A stretch of DNA of 64,000 bases from Diphasiastrum complanatum. Taxonomy: Eukaryota > Streptophyta > Lycopodiopsida > Lycopodiales > Lycopodiaceae. The notes below the pieces were generated by a model that was not told where the DNA came from, did no database searches, and was given only the letters and a program-made list of their open reading frames with translations. The DNA lies in assembly GCA_029204225.1 (NCBI GenBank), contig CM055102.1:35520585-35584584 (forward strand), in the 5' to 3' direction. Positions 46,684 through 58,935 of this stretch are shown in pieces. How positions within the stretch are numbered: position 1 is the stretch's first letter; every line of letters starts with the position of its first letter. The translations under genes were made by a program, and so were the position numbers.

Positions 46684-47682
46684 TTTCTAATCTGGAAGGT
46701 ACATGACGCGACACAAAAAGTTTGCGAGCATTATACTTTTTGTTTGATGCATAATATTGTAAACAAGACAAGAAGTCAGAAGAAGATGAAAAATACATAA
46801 TACATGTACGCTTGTGAGCGAGATAATTTTGTACAGGATATGTAGATCCAGAAGTCCGCTAGTAAGCGAGACATTATTTGTGAGAGAACTGTATTTCCCT
46901 CATGCCAATGCACTATGTAGATTTGCCACACTATGCTTGAAGAATCAAGAAAATTGATAGATAATATTTTAGCTGTTATGCACATAATATTCTGTATGAC
47001 TGTATGATCTTGAATGTATTTTTTTTCTACTACAATTCATGTATCTGATTCACATGTTTATTCAGTTTCTCACTTTGGTTTGATTTTGTTGAATGCTATA
47101 TTAATCTATTAACGTAGATCAGCAGTGTCTGTCTACAGTCTGAAGGATTGTAGGAATGATATCGTCGATAGTGACCATCAATCATATTTGAATTTCTGAC
47201 GAACTGATTTTGTTCGCAAATGCTTTCGCTTCGTGCTTCGCTTTGCGATCACTTGGCTATAAGCGCAAATCAATTTCAGAGCTCACTTAAGTTTCATTTT
47301 GTTTCGCTTCATTTTGTCTTGTTTTGTTTCGTCTCGTCTCGTCTCGTCTCGTTACAGAGCCTAATTGATCTTTTCATTAATGCTTGTGCTTCATTTCATT
47401 TCGTGTTGTTTTGCGATCTCTATGCTTTCAGCATGAATTAATGTCAAAGCTCGTTTAAGTTTCGCTTCACTTCGCTTCATTTCGTTTTCGTCTAGATTTC
47501 ATCTCGTTTTGTTTCGTTGTGTCACAAAGCATGATTGATCCAACACAAATTATTCTCGAACAAAAATAATTCGAGTTTCGTGAAACTGTTCACGAATCGT
47601 TCGTGATTTTCTTTTTTTTTAATCAGTTTGTCACCAGAGTTCTAGCTGGAATTTGCATTTCTGAGTGCAATTTTTTGCATCA
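46168..47682 (+). repeat. TE15 3' LTR with internal duplication
   Basis: Starts TGAAGAAACAAAA after the polypurine tract and ends GCATCA at 47682. The length is 1,515 bp including the 287-bp duplication. The start matches the TE17 LTR (51028), which shows the two elements are of one lineage. The region 47210-47520 is built of TTTCG, GTCTC and TTCGC words. Confidence 0.85.
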
Positions 47683-47689
47683 CCAGAGA

Positions 47690-48308
47690 TGTATCTCAAG
47701 GTCCTTTTAGCACTTTTTCAATGTATCACTAATGGATCTTGCATATATTGGCTTAGCCTACACACACTAAAGCATAGATCAGACCTATATATGGTGATCC
47801 ACATTAAGGAGCCTATAAGTTGCATAAAGAGTGACGTCCATTAAGGATGCTTCATGACTTTTATTGAGCACTTTTACATCTTGCTCCATTGGTGTTTCTC
47901 CATGCTTGCAATCTTGCATCTTGAATCTATTGAGCAAACTTTGAGCGTACTTAGATTAATTAATGAAGATTAGCTTGAAACCATTCCTTTGAACTCAATG
48001 CATTTTCCACACATGAAGGTTCTTCAAAACTTGAAATGAGTGCAAAGGATGAATATGGATTACCCTCGGCTTGCTTGCCCTTGTTTTGGTATGTGAGCCT
48101 CAATGGCTTCATTCTTACCCTTGATGATCTTCTTGGAGTGATTGGTTCATTTGGCTCTACTCCTCCTCAAGATCTAGATCATCCTGATCCTCGACCACCT
48201 CCCTCTTGATAGGTGATTTTATTTAGCCATCAACAAGCTTATGCATCTTATCCTTATCAAATATGATATCTCTAGAAACCACAAACTTGTTTACAGATGG
48301 AATGTATA
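47690..48308 (-). pseudogene. TE16 copia RT fragment and integrase C-terminus
   Basis: Minus strand. Next to the solo LTR the integrase C-terminal part reads YIPSVNKFVVSRDIIFDKDK (48308-48245). A linker with stops follows, then the RT/RNase H connection with RFKMQDCKHGETPMEQDVKV and RLSQYMQDPLVIH to 47690. The RT core is absent. The left edge meets the TE15 LTR. Confidence 0.75.
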
Positions 48309-49083
48309 TGTAGTGGGTTTCTTTCCTTGCCTAACCTGAATCCAAGATCTAGTCAATCTAGCATCAAAGAGACGGAGTTAGTTGTCACGCGTAGGTTTGT
48401 TCCCATGAGAGCGATAGTACAGTTTAGATTTCAACATGAATGGAGGATCTAACACTAACATCCATTAACACTAAGCATTAACACTACATCCATTAACCCT
48501 ACTTCCATTAACCCTACTTCCATTAACCCTAAATCCACAACAATGATAGAAACTTACTCTTCTCTCTCTCCCTTTCTCTCTCACAAAAAGCATAAGAAAT
48601 AGCAATCCCAATAATGATCAAATCCAACAATTAGCAAAATCCAAAGAACGCATGAGAAATGGAGGAAAAGAAAGGAAGAGCAAGGACATTCATCAATCCA
48701 TTTCTAAAGAAAACCAATCTGCTTTATTGAAATGAGAAAATGAACATCAGGAGCAACTCGAGTTGGTCCTTTTTTATAGTAGAGAGGAGGACCTTGACCT
48801 CTAAATCCTATTGGTCCAGTCTTGCCTCTCTTTTTATTCAAATTTAAAAAAGTGTGGGAACCATCAAAATTGGAGGGAAACCCAACTTTATTCACTAACT
48901 TGACATTTAGGCCCTACGACATTAAAAGTCAAGCAAAAAGGCCTAAAGTCCTTTATTAGCTTTTAACTAATCAATCAAATAACTATGTGGTCATTGGGTT
49001 GGACTTACACACGCAGGGTGCTAAATCCCTCTCACTTATTAACTAGGGTTAGGGTTGCCTTGGGATCCGCAAACCCTCCAACA
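48309..49083 (-). mobile_element. Solo LTR of the TE2 family in TE16
   Basis: A 775-bp LTR (TGTAGTGGG ... CCTCCAACA on the plus strand) similar along its length to 4156-4890. It is flanked by GTATA (48304-48308) and ATATA (49084-49088), a 5-bp target duplication with one change. It splits the integrase C-terminal codons of TE16 between GYKVY and IPSVNK. No internal sequence remains: a solo LTR left by LTR-LTR recombination. Confidence 0.86.
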
Positions 49084-49088
49084 ATATA

Positions 49089-50085
49089 CCTTATATCCCT
49101 TGCTTGCTTTGCCATACCCGAGCATGATATCTTTGATTGATGATGAATCTTCCTTGGTCCTTGTCTCCAAAGGTGTATGCACATAGCAAATGCATCCACA
49201 TCATGAGTGAATCTTCATGAGAGCTCCCTCTTGGCCTAGATTTTCTTGACTTTGAGCTTGCTTCTTCTTGAAGCACTCCGAGGCATCATAGTATCCCATC
49301 TTGCTACAAAAGTAGCACTTGATCTTTGACTTATCCTTCTTTGGCTTGCTCGAGCTTGGACTTGAAGATCCTTCTTGATCTTCACCTTTGACTTGGTTCT
49401 TCTTGAATTTAGCGCCTTTGACTTTGGATTTGCTCTTGCTCTTGGTGAAAAGAGAGTTGTCATCTCCATCATTGAGAGAGATCTTCTGCATCCTTGACTT
49501 GATGTGAGTTCTCCTACTCTCCTCAGCCATGAGGACTCCTTGGAGATCTTCAAGTGAGGGCTTGCCCATAATTGCATAGCCTTGCACCAAGCTAGAAAAA
49601 TCCACACTTAATCCATTCAAGATTAGTTGAACAAGTTCACACTCATTAATGGAATCTCCTATGTAAGCAAACTCCTTGTTTGAGTCTTTAACTCTCAATA
49701 CATATGAATGACCACTCTCTCCTTTAGGCTTGAAAGCATTGAAGGCTTTGATTATTCAAGGATAGCAACCTTGAAGTATTCTTGGATTTATATATCTTTT
49801 GAAGAGTTTCCCATGCTCCTTGAGCTGAGGTGCAAGCACCTACCTCCTTAAGAAGCTCATTAGCTACATTCATTTTATACAATGGAGGGAAACCTTGCAC
49901 CTCTTCTTGTATTTTGTAGCTTCTTGAGGGTGAATAGGCTCATCCTCTTCACCACTCACTATAACCATTATATCTTGTAAAATGAGAATTGATTCCATTC
50001 GTATCTTCCAAAGTTAATAATTAGAAACATTCAATGTATCATGTGAATCCAAAATATATGCATTCATTGAAGCCATCTTTCTCTA
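49089..50085 (-). pseudogene. TE16 copia gag joined to integrase C-terminus
   Basis: Minus strand. Gag starts MASMNAYILDS near 50072, with a stop soon after and DIMVIVSGEEDEP; the frame 49698-49201 is open for 165 codons with LVQLILNGLSVDFSSLVQGY, a basic linker and a zinc knuckle CYFCSKMGYYDASEC, whose spacing is one residue longer than CX4H/X4C. Right after it the integrase C-terminal sequence begins (CICYVHTPLETRTKED), so protease, integrase core and most of pol are deleted. Confidence 0.82.
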
Positions 50086-50689
50086 AACAAGAACTTGATC
50101 ACAAAGAATGGATGCAAAATAGAAATTATTTAAAGACTAGATATCCCACTACCTAGGGACTTGAGAAAGCTCAAAACTTGACCTCTCAATAAGATCCTAC
50201 TTGATCTTAATCCAAATCAAATCTAGTAGTATTAACAAGAATGGAAACTACCTTGAATTTGCATAAAAACTGGATCTAGAATTGCCTCCTCCTTGATCTC
50301 GACTTCACAAGGATATTGAATTCACCTAATCTGAACCAAAAGGAATAAAATGCACATAAATGCCTCTTCAAATCATTTCTACAAGATCAGGTTGAATCAT
50401 ACTGCAATTTTCTATAGAAAAAGCTTGATTTTGCAGTAAAAATCTCTTAATTTGGGTCTGTGAGTCAAATTATACAAAATTTTGAATTTTCTCAACCAAA
50501 ATTGAACCTATACGGCCTCACACTTGTGAAAAGTATTCCTACAGTCCACAACGAGTTCTGGTCCAAAAATTTTGAGTATACCTATCAAATCCAACTCGAT
50601 ATGCAAAAATTAGCTAGTTTCTAAAAACTTGCTAATTTGGGATTAGTTTTGGATCAACCCCATCAATATCAATAAATCCTCTTGTACTT
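50086..50689. other. TE16 leader, no gene
   Basis: Sequence between gag and the primer site on the minus strand. No frame of note. Confidence 0.5.
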
Positions 50690-51027
50690 GGCTCTGATAC
50701 CATGTGGAAATCTACAAAATAGGACCAAGAATGGATCCTAAACTGATCCACAAGAGGGATTGGATGTTAGATACAATTGATCTATCAATCTACACAAGAT
50801 TTAGATCAATCTAGATCAATTCTATCAATCTAGATACAATTGATCTATCAATCTACACAAGATTTAGATCAATTCTAGGCATGAAAATCTAATAAGAACA
50901 ATCATTAATGAAGGTAACTGTACTTGCTGGTTTCACACGTGTGAAAACTTGTCAGAGTATGGACTCCAACCTGAAAACAAAGTACACTATGATAGAACCT
51001 CAAATCATTCAAAACAAATGAAGACAA
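50690..51027 (-). repeat. TE16 primer site and 5' LTR part
   Basis: The primer site TGGTATCAGAGCC is at 50702-50690 (minus strand). The LTR starts at 50703 and matches the ends of the LTRs at 53601-54427 and 54437-55286. A 63-bp tandem duplication (TAGATACAATTG at 50768 and 50831) is specific to this copy. The LTR is cut at 51027 by the TE17 LTR. Confidence 0.85.
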
Positions 51028-52000
51028 TGAAGAAACAAAACGTTTCTATTTACAAAGCTTTGCTGGCTTTCAGCCCTCTTCCTGATGAGATTTGCACGAC
51101 ACGAAAGTCAAGAGACACGAAGCACAAAAGTTTCGCGAACACCTGACGAAAAGACACGAACACAAAAGATTCGCGAACGAGAATCTTTTGTGGTCCAACA
51201 CGAGAAAGTCAGACGATGGAAATGAAACCAACGACGCGACATGAAAAACGTCGCAAAACACTTTCTGCCCTCATGTTCCAAAGAGTACCAGCAAGATCAT
51301 ACAAGTACCCAAAAATACAGATGTCTGATCTGATGGCATGACGTTAGCAGATACATTCTAGGTCGTGGCTAATTTTCCGCTCTTGTTATTTTCTGATTAG
51401 TTGTAGATGTTTAATCACTCTAATCTTAGAGTTACATAGAACGACTATATACTTACTGGATGATACTTGAAATATGAAGATATAGAAAAGTAGTTTGATG
51501 CTAGTAAGCAATCAAGACAAAATATAGACAACAAGTCCGCCTGTGTGCGAGATGAGTTCTGTGATCAGGATCCATAGAGATCCACAAGTCTGCTAGTAAG
51601 CGAGACATCCACTCGTAGGAGAACCGTATTTCTCTCACGCCAATGCACTGCGTGGATCTGCATGTAGTGCTTGAAGAATCAGAAAAAATCAATAGATAAT
51701 CTTGTAGCCATTGTGCACATGTCGATTTATGATGTATGATCTTGAATGCAAATGTGTCTACTGTTATTCATGTGTCTGATTCTCCTATTCATTCAATTCC
51801 GCACATCGGTTGAATTTGTTGAATGCTACATTAATTTATAAACGTAGATCAGCAGTGCCTGACTACATTCTGGAGGACTGTAGGAGTGATTCAGCTGACA
51901 GTGTCTAGTGACTGCATCTGAACTCCATGCGAACTGCGTTGAATCGTGGTTGCTTCGCTTTTGCGACTGTTTCGCTACCGCGAAATATTTTTCTCCATCA
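51028..52000 (+). repeat. TE17 5' LTR, complete (973 bp)
   Basis: Starts TGAAGAAAC inside the TE16 LTR and ends CCATCA before a primer site. It shares long blocks with the TE15 3' LTR, such as GTAAGCGAGACAT and CCAATGCACT, but lacks its TTTCG-rich stretch. Words like CACGACACGAAAG and TTTCGCGAAC fill 51090-51260. Confidence 0.88.
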
Positions 52001-52001
52001 G

Positions 52002-52014
52002 TGGTATCAAAGCC
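52002..52014 (+). other. TE17 primer binding site
   Basis: TGGTATCAAAGCC, one base after the LTR end; tRNA-Met type with one change. Confidence 0.85.
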
Positions 52015-52121
52015 TTCCTACCTATCTTGTCATAAACTGATATAGCCAAGAAACTATCAGATCCAAGAGGCCAAGCATTCAGACAAACAACCATCAACAA
52101 GAGAACAGACTCCAAGAAGCA

Positions 52122-53475
52122 ATGGCTTCAATCAGCAGCATGCAGAGCAAGATCTGCACAATTCTTGATTCTTCAGGATCTAACTTTCTAGTCTGGAAAG
52201 TTAAGACATTCTTTCCCTAGGTGGATGGCATAGAAGAGATGCCTACGACATCAGACAAGGAGCTACACGAATGGAGGGAGAAAAATGATAAGGTAGTAGC
52301 CTTGCTATATCTCACACTTGACCTGGCTACACTCTCCAAAGCTAAGGAGATGTGGGATGCATTGCTCACCAAATTTCAGACGAGATCAAGAAGTCAAATC
52401 ATGATGCTGAAAGATTAGCTGACGAATCTACAGTGGGATGAAAAAGACCTCACTTCTTTTGTGAGAAAGATGAAGGATCTATTTTTATCACTACATAAAT
52501 CTGGAGCAGAGAACGTAGTGTCAGCTGAGAAGCAGCTCACCTACCTATTGAGAGCCTTACCCAGATCATTCTAGACAACGAGAACCCTGCTCGCAAAAGA
52601 TCCTACCATGAACCTCGAAAAGGCGATTGTTGAGAGGAAGTCGATGCTAGAGAACATCTTGATCACAAAGATAGTTCTGACCAGACCCTCTACGACAACA
52701 AAGAAAAATCCAAGATACAATTTAAGCCTAAAAGAGAGTCAAATCAGAGGCAGGATCGTGATCAGCAAGCAGAAGGGACCAATAAAAGCAATTGGAAGAG
52801 CAAAGGGAGGTCGAAGCAGCAAGGTGCAGATAAGAAGACTTGCGTGAGATGCAGAAGAGACGGGCATACAGTAGATACATGCTGGCTCAATCCCAAGATT
52901 GAGTGTATCCACTGCCGTAAGAAGGGCCATGCAGCCATGGATTGCCGCCAGATGCCGACAAACAAATCAGCATAGAACAGACAGGAGAACAGCAATAGTT
53001 CATCCTATGTCGAGGAGCCCGAGAGCTCAAAAATGGGCGAAGAAAGAACGAACAAAAACTATTCGACCGCCTATATCTGTGAAGACATATGTGCAACGTC
53101 AACAGCTGACACACATGAGATGATCCTAGATTCAGGAGCCACCTCACACTTCGTGACATCAAGACGAATAATGTCTGATTTCAGAAGTGTAGATCCTTCA
53201 AGATTCATAGTTCTTGGAGATGGATCTAGACATCAAGTGAACGATATTGGTTCACTGTGGCTCAGCACCAACGACAAAGATAGTCGACTCGAAGACGTTC
53301 TGTTCGTGCCTACACTGCAGCAAGACTTGCTTTATGTGGCAAGAATAGCGGATGCAGGGATGCATGTGACGTTTTCTAATGAAGCATGCAACGTGATTGA
53401 TGCCAATACCAGTACATTGATCACTCAAGGCAGAAGGAAAGAAAACCTATATCATCTGAAGGTACGCCTACCTGC
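52122..53475 (+). pseudogene. TE17 copia gag and protease
   Basis: ATG at 52122: MASISSMQSKICTILDSSG, KVKTFF, a stop, GIEEMPTTSDKELHEW, LDLATLSKAKEMWDALLTKF. A stop at 52414 and later frame changes follow. Two intact zinc knuckles stand in tandem: CVRCRRDGHTVDTC and CIHCRKKGHAAMDC (52840-52950). The protease frame 53033-53530 is open: MILDSGATSHFVTSRRI, FIVLGDGSRHQV, LYVARIADAGMHVTF, ENLYHLKVRLP. The frame then runs into RNase H-end sequence of another element at about 53475, so the last 18 codons are foreign. Confidence 0.88.
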
Positions 53476-53600
53476 AGATATTGCATTGCTGATATACTCA
53501 CCAAGGCATTGCCTAAAGATCCATTTGTAAAATTAAGATTGGCTCTTGGAGTTATAGATAGATCTATGCTAGGTTTACCAAGCTAGATTTTTGAGGAGTG
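53476..53600 (+). pseudogene. RNase H end and polypurine tract of a TE16-family element
   Basis: CIADILTKALPKDPFVKLRL and GVIDRSMLGLPS, a stop, then a purine tract TTTTTGAGGAGTG ending at 53600. It belongs with the LTR that follows, not with TE17. Confidence 0.82.
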
Positions 53601-54427
53601 TGTAAAATGTAAAAATTATGCTTGGTCAAGGCCAAATCAATGTATATAGGATGATTACACATGTGTGGAGCCTGTTCTCACGTGTGAAATTAGTGTACTT
53701 GTCATGTACCATAATCATATAGGTTGTACATATGATTTAATTCAAGTTCTAGTGGCTAAAAAGGCCAAAAACTAGTTTTTTAGTCATATGACACATGGCA
53801 TCAATCTATTGATTGCATGAGCCACATCCTTAGATTAGGTGTCACATCCCATGTGTAGAGGACAGCTCACACATGTGGAATAAGCTGAAGTAGGTGAGTT
53901 TTGACTTCTAGAAGGTTTAGTAGATCTCCATATAGTAGAAAATTGGACCAAAAGTGCTCAAAATAGAAAGTTTGATCCAAGTGTCAATTTTGCATGATGA
54001 TTCACCATATGACAAAGCATCCTCACATGTGTGAGATCTAATGCATGATCAGTACCTCAAGCTCCAAGAAGTGTATATATAGAGGCATATTTGGCCATAA
54101 TCAACATGAAACATCAATCTTGATTTTGGAAGCAATTTTGTGTCAATCTCTCCATTTGTCTTCATTTGTTTTGTATGATTTGAGGTTCTATCATAGTGTA
54201 CTTTGTTTTCAGGTTGGAGTCCATACTCTGACAGGTTTTCACACTTGTGAAACCAGCAAGTACATTTACCTTCATTGATGATTGTTCTTGTTAGACTTTC
54301 ATGCCTAGAATTGATCTAGATTGATCTAAATCTTGTGTAGATCGATAGATCAATTGTATCTAAAATCCAATCCCTCTTGTGGATCAGTTTAGGATCCATT
54401 CTTGGTCCTATTTTGTAGATTTCCACA
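53601..54427 (+). repeat. TE16-family 3' LTR, plus orientation (827 bp)
   Basis: TGTAAAATG ... GATTTCCACA, directly after a polypurine tract. It contains several CACGTGTGA/CACATGTGTG words. Confidence 0.88.
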
Positions 54428-54436
54428 CCTTCTTCC

Positions 54437-55286
54437 TGTCGAAGTATAGCAAAATGGACCAAGAATAGATCTGAATCAGATCCACAAGTTTGATTGGATG
54501 TTAGATTAGATCAACCTATCAATCTACACAAGATTAGATAGCATTTAGATTAAATCTAGATGAATAAATCTAACAAGAACAATCACTATTGATCAAAACT
54601 TGTACTTGCTGGTTTCACACGTGTGAAAACCTGTCAGAGTACGGACAGTAGGCTGAGAATAAAGTATACTAAGCCTAGAACCCAATCAATCCATAAAAAC
54701 ACAAGACAAATAGAGAGAAAACACTAGAATTGCTCCAAAACCAAGATTTAGCTTCCATGTCAATTATGGCCAAATGAGCCACCATATATACACAAGAGTT
54801 GATGCTTACTCAGCTGATTTGGCACGTGTGAGAGTGCCTACTCATCAAAGGATCCACCAATAATCATCAATATGGCACATGGACCAAGTTTCCTAACTTA
54901 TAGCCACCTCCCTTGATTTTAGGCAATTTTCCTAATTTATAGGGACTTGCACAAATATCTACTACAAGTTGAATCTCACCTACTACTGATGTTTTCACAC
55001 GTGTGAGCAGTCCTTGGCACGTGTGAGATCACTCCTATCCATGTGAAATAGCTTTTTCTACCAATAAAATAATGCCAAGTGGCATATAGCTAGAAAACTA
55101 GATTTTGGCCATTTTAGCCACTAGATCTCAAATGAAATGGTAGGTACAACCTATATGACTCATCTAAATGATAAATGCATTTATTTCAGAGGTGGGAACA
55201 GGCTCCACACATGTCTAATGATGATATGTACTACTCATAATGGTATTTACAAGATTTGATCAAGTTAGATTTTGCCAATTTAAACA
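54437..55286 (-). repeat. TE16-family LTR, minus orientation (850 bp)
   Basis: Inverted and diverged copy of 53601-54427, separated from it by nine bases. On the minus strand it starts TGTTTAAATTGG after a purine-rich GAGAGAAGGAAG at 55298-55287, so it too is a 3' LTR. CACACGTGTG palindromes occur near 54617 and 54995. Confidence 0.85.
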
Positions 55287-55690
55287 CTTCCTTCTCTCAA
55301 TTTTACTCTCTCAAATGAAACCTGTAGAAAATGAACTATTTTTCAACAGTCTGCATTTTTAGACTGATTGTCGATACAGTCTGCAATTTTACTCAAGAAT
55401 TTCCACAGGCAAAAAACCCGACACTGTCGCCTTTGCACGTTCGGGCCATCCCGAGTAACTAAGTGTTTTGCGACACTTGTGCTAACTCAGTTTTTAGGCC
55501 ATTTCAGGCACTTCCAGAAATGTGACACTCTTTCGCATAAAATGCAAAAAATGTGACGCTGCATTTTTACATGCAATTTTTGACAGGCGAGAAAAACAAA
55601 AAATGCGACATTGCATTTTTGCATGCAATTTCTGACAAGCAAAAAAGGTGAAAAATGCGACATTACATTTTTACACAGGATTCCACACAG
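55287..55690. repeat. LTR debris with GCGACA minisatellite
   Basis: After the purine tract, 55340-55690 carries words AGTCTGCA and repeats with core TGACAGGCGAAAAA and ATGCGACATTGCATTTTT at about 55540-55660. The same core is in the TE5 LTR at 10195-10400. No gene. Confidence 0.6.
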
Positions 55691-57127
<1,437 letters not shown>

Positions 57128-57128
57128 A

Positions 57129-57286
57129 TTGAAAAATATTGACGTCCAATATGTCTGAACCACCTGTTAGCAATTTCCGAGTACCTCTGCAGACTGTGTA
57201 GAAACATGCATAAAACTGTAGGAGTGGATAATAGAGTGGATGAAGATTAAAGATCGATTATTTGGTTAATAGAAGAATAATCTAAC
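57129..57286 (-). repeat. TE18 5' LTR, short
   Basis: Starts TGTTAGATTATTC (minus strand, 57286) and reaches the primer site after about 158 bp. The first 100 bp match the TE5 LTR start at 10541-10440. It is much shorter than other LTRs here, so it is probably internally deleted. Confidence 0.65.
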
Positions 57287-57333
57287 AAGACCAACAATGA
57301 TTCTCAAAAGTGCTATTAAGAGGATGGTTATAT

Positions 57334-58340
57334 AAGTCTTTGCAATCGTTGTCCACATCAGTTTAATTTAGCCAATTTATGGTCTAAATGAAAGCCTTAA
57401 AAGACTAAAAAGTGTCATAGTTTAGGGCTAAAGCAAGAGACGATAATTAATATCCAATATTAGGAACTATTTGTGAAAAAAGTGAATGGATCCAAAATCC
57501 CAAAATACTTAGCTAAGATCTTTGCAAACAAGCTACAAAAGCTAGAAATGGCAAAGCATCCTAATGCTACCTTTGATGCACAAGAACTTGACAAAGCATT
57601 CAAGAGACAAAAAAAAACTAATAAAAGGTACTGATGGTAGCCAAAAATAGCAGCAAACAGGACTCCCAAGAGCAGCCTACCACTTTTGGAAATCTCTTAA
57701 GATCATACACAAAAGCTTGAGGACAATACACAAGACAATGCTTTCCATTGAGGAAGAAACAATGACAATGATCTATTGATCTCAATGAACCCTACAATAG
57801 GTTTCTCCAACCTGTTCTCCAAGAATTTTACCCTAATATAGGTGAGAGAGATGACTCTCTCTAGAACTTAGGACCCAATTTTAGGGCACCAGTAGCCTAA
57901 AATAGCCAATTTTGGCCTATATGTCCAAATAACATGATTTTGGTGTCATTTCGAAGGTCTTGAAGCTTGAGACTTCTTCAATATGAAATATATACCAAAA
58001 TAAAAGTATATAGGCCTTTTCCACACGTGTTAAAGGTTATATCCAAAACTATGTACAAAAATTGCCAAATTAGGCCTCAAACTAGCTAGGAAATGTTGAC
58101 AATTTTCAGACTATTTAACATTTGTGAGACAATTGTTGCTAGATGCTCTGTAGCTTTATAAGACTAGAAAGTGTCATAGTGTAGAATGTTGATACAAGTC
58201 TTTGCAATCTTTTTGTCCATATCAGTTCAATTTAGCCAATTTATGGTCTAAATGGAAGCTTTACAAGACTAGAAAGTGCCATAGTTTAGGGCTAAAGCAA
58301 GAGACAATCATTAATATCCAATATTAGGACCTATTTAACA
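57334..58340. repeat. Direct repeats of about 138 bp, 862 bp apart
   Basis: 57334-57471 and 58196-58333 match closely (AAGTCTTTGCAATC ... ATATTAGGA). A further pair, ATTTAACATTTGTGAGACAATTG, occurs at about 58118 and 58333. The DNA between shows no gene. They could be the LTRs of a small non-autonomous element, but no TG...CA ends or primer site are clear. Confidence 0.7.
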
Positions 58341-58935
58341 TTTGTGAGACAATTGTTGCTAGATGCTTCGTAACTTATATCATTCATAAACCACTTGACA
58401 AAGTTTAAAGCATATAATCTATCTCAAGCTACCTCAAAAAACATTCATCATAATGCTTGTCATCCCTAACGAAAACACAAATGTTGCATTTATTATTAGT
58501 TGAGAAAACTTGTGTATGGCCATTAGAGATAAACCCTAACACTAGAGACACTAGCCTTCACCCTCAACGTCCCTTAGGTTCCATTCTCACCTATATAGCT
58601 AAATATATATATTCTCTTGAGTTCTTACTACTCAAGAAAAGAAATTAATGTCCTAAACAACTCAGTACTCATTGGAGGACAACTCAACTATGTGGCAAAC
58701 TTAAAGCACAAGTTTCCATCCAATTCAACTCTTCGAGCCATGACCCATGACCTCCAAACTCATACTCATTCCATTCAAACTTTTACAATGTGAGTCCAAT
58801 GAAATTCTTAAGGTACTTGCTAAATACATTTCCGTTAAATATGGCCTCAAAAAGGCCCTTTGACCCACCCTCTCGATATCCTCAGCTCTCAGACTATGAA
58901 TGTGGTTCTTATGAGAGTTTTGACACCATGAGGAC
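58341..58935. other. No recognisable gene
   Basis: Short plus-strand frames of 63 and 72 codons have no motif; the second runs into the TE19 LTR. Confidence 0.4.
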
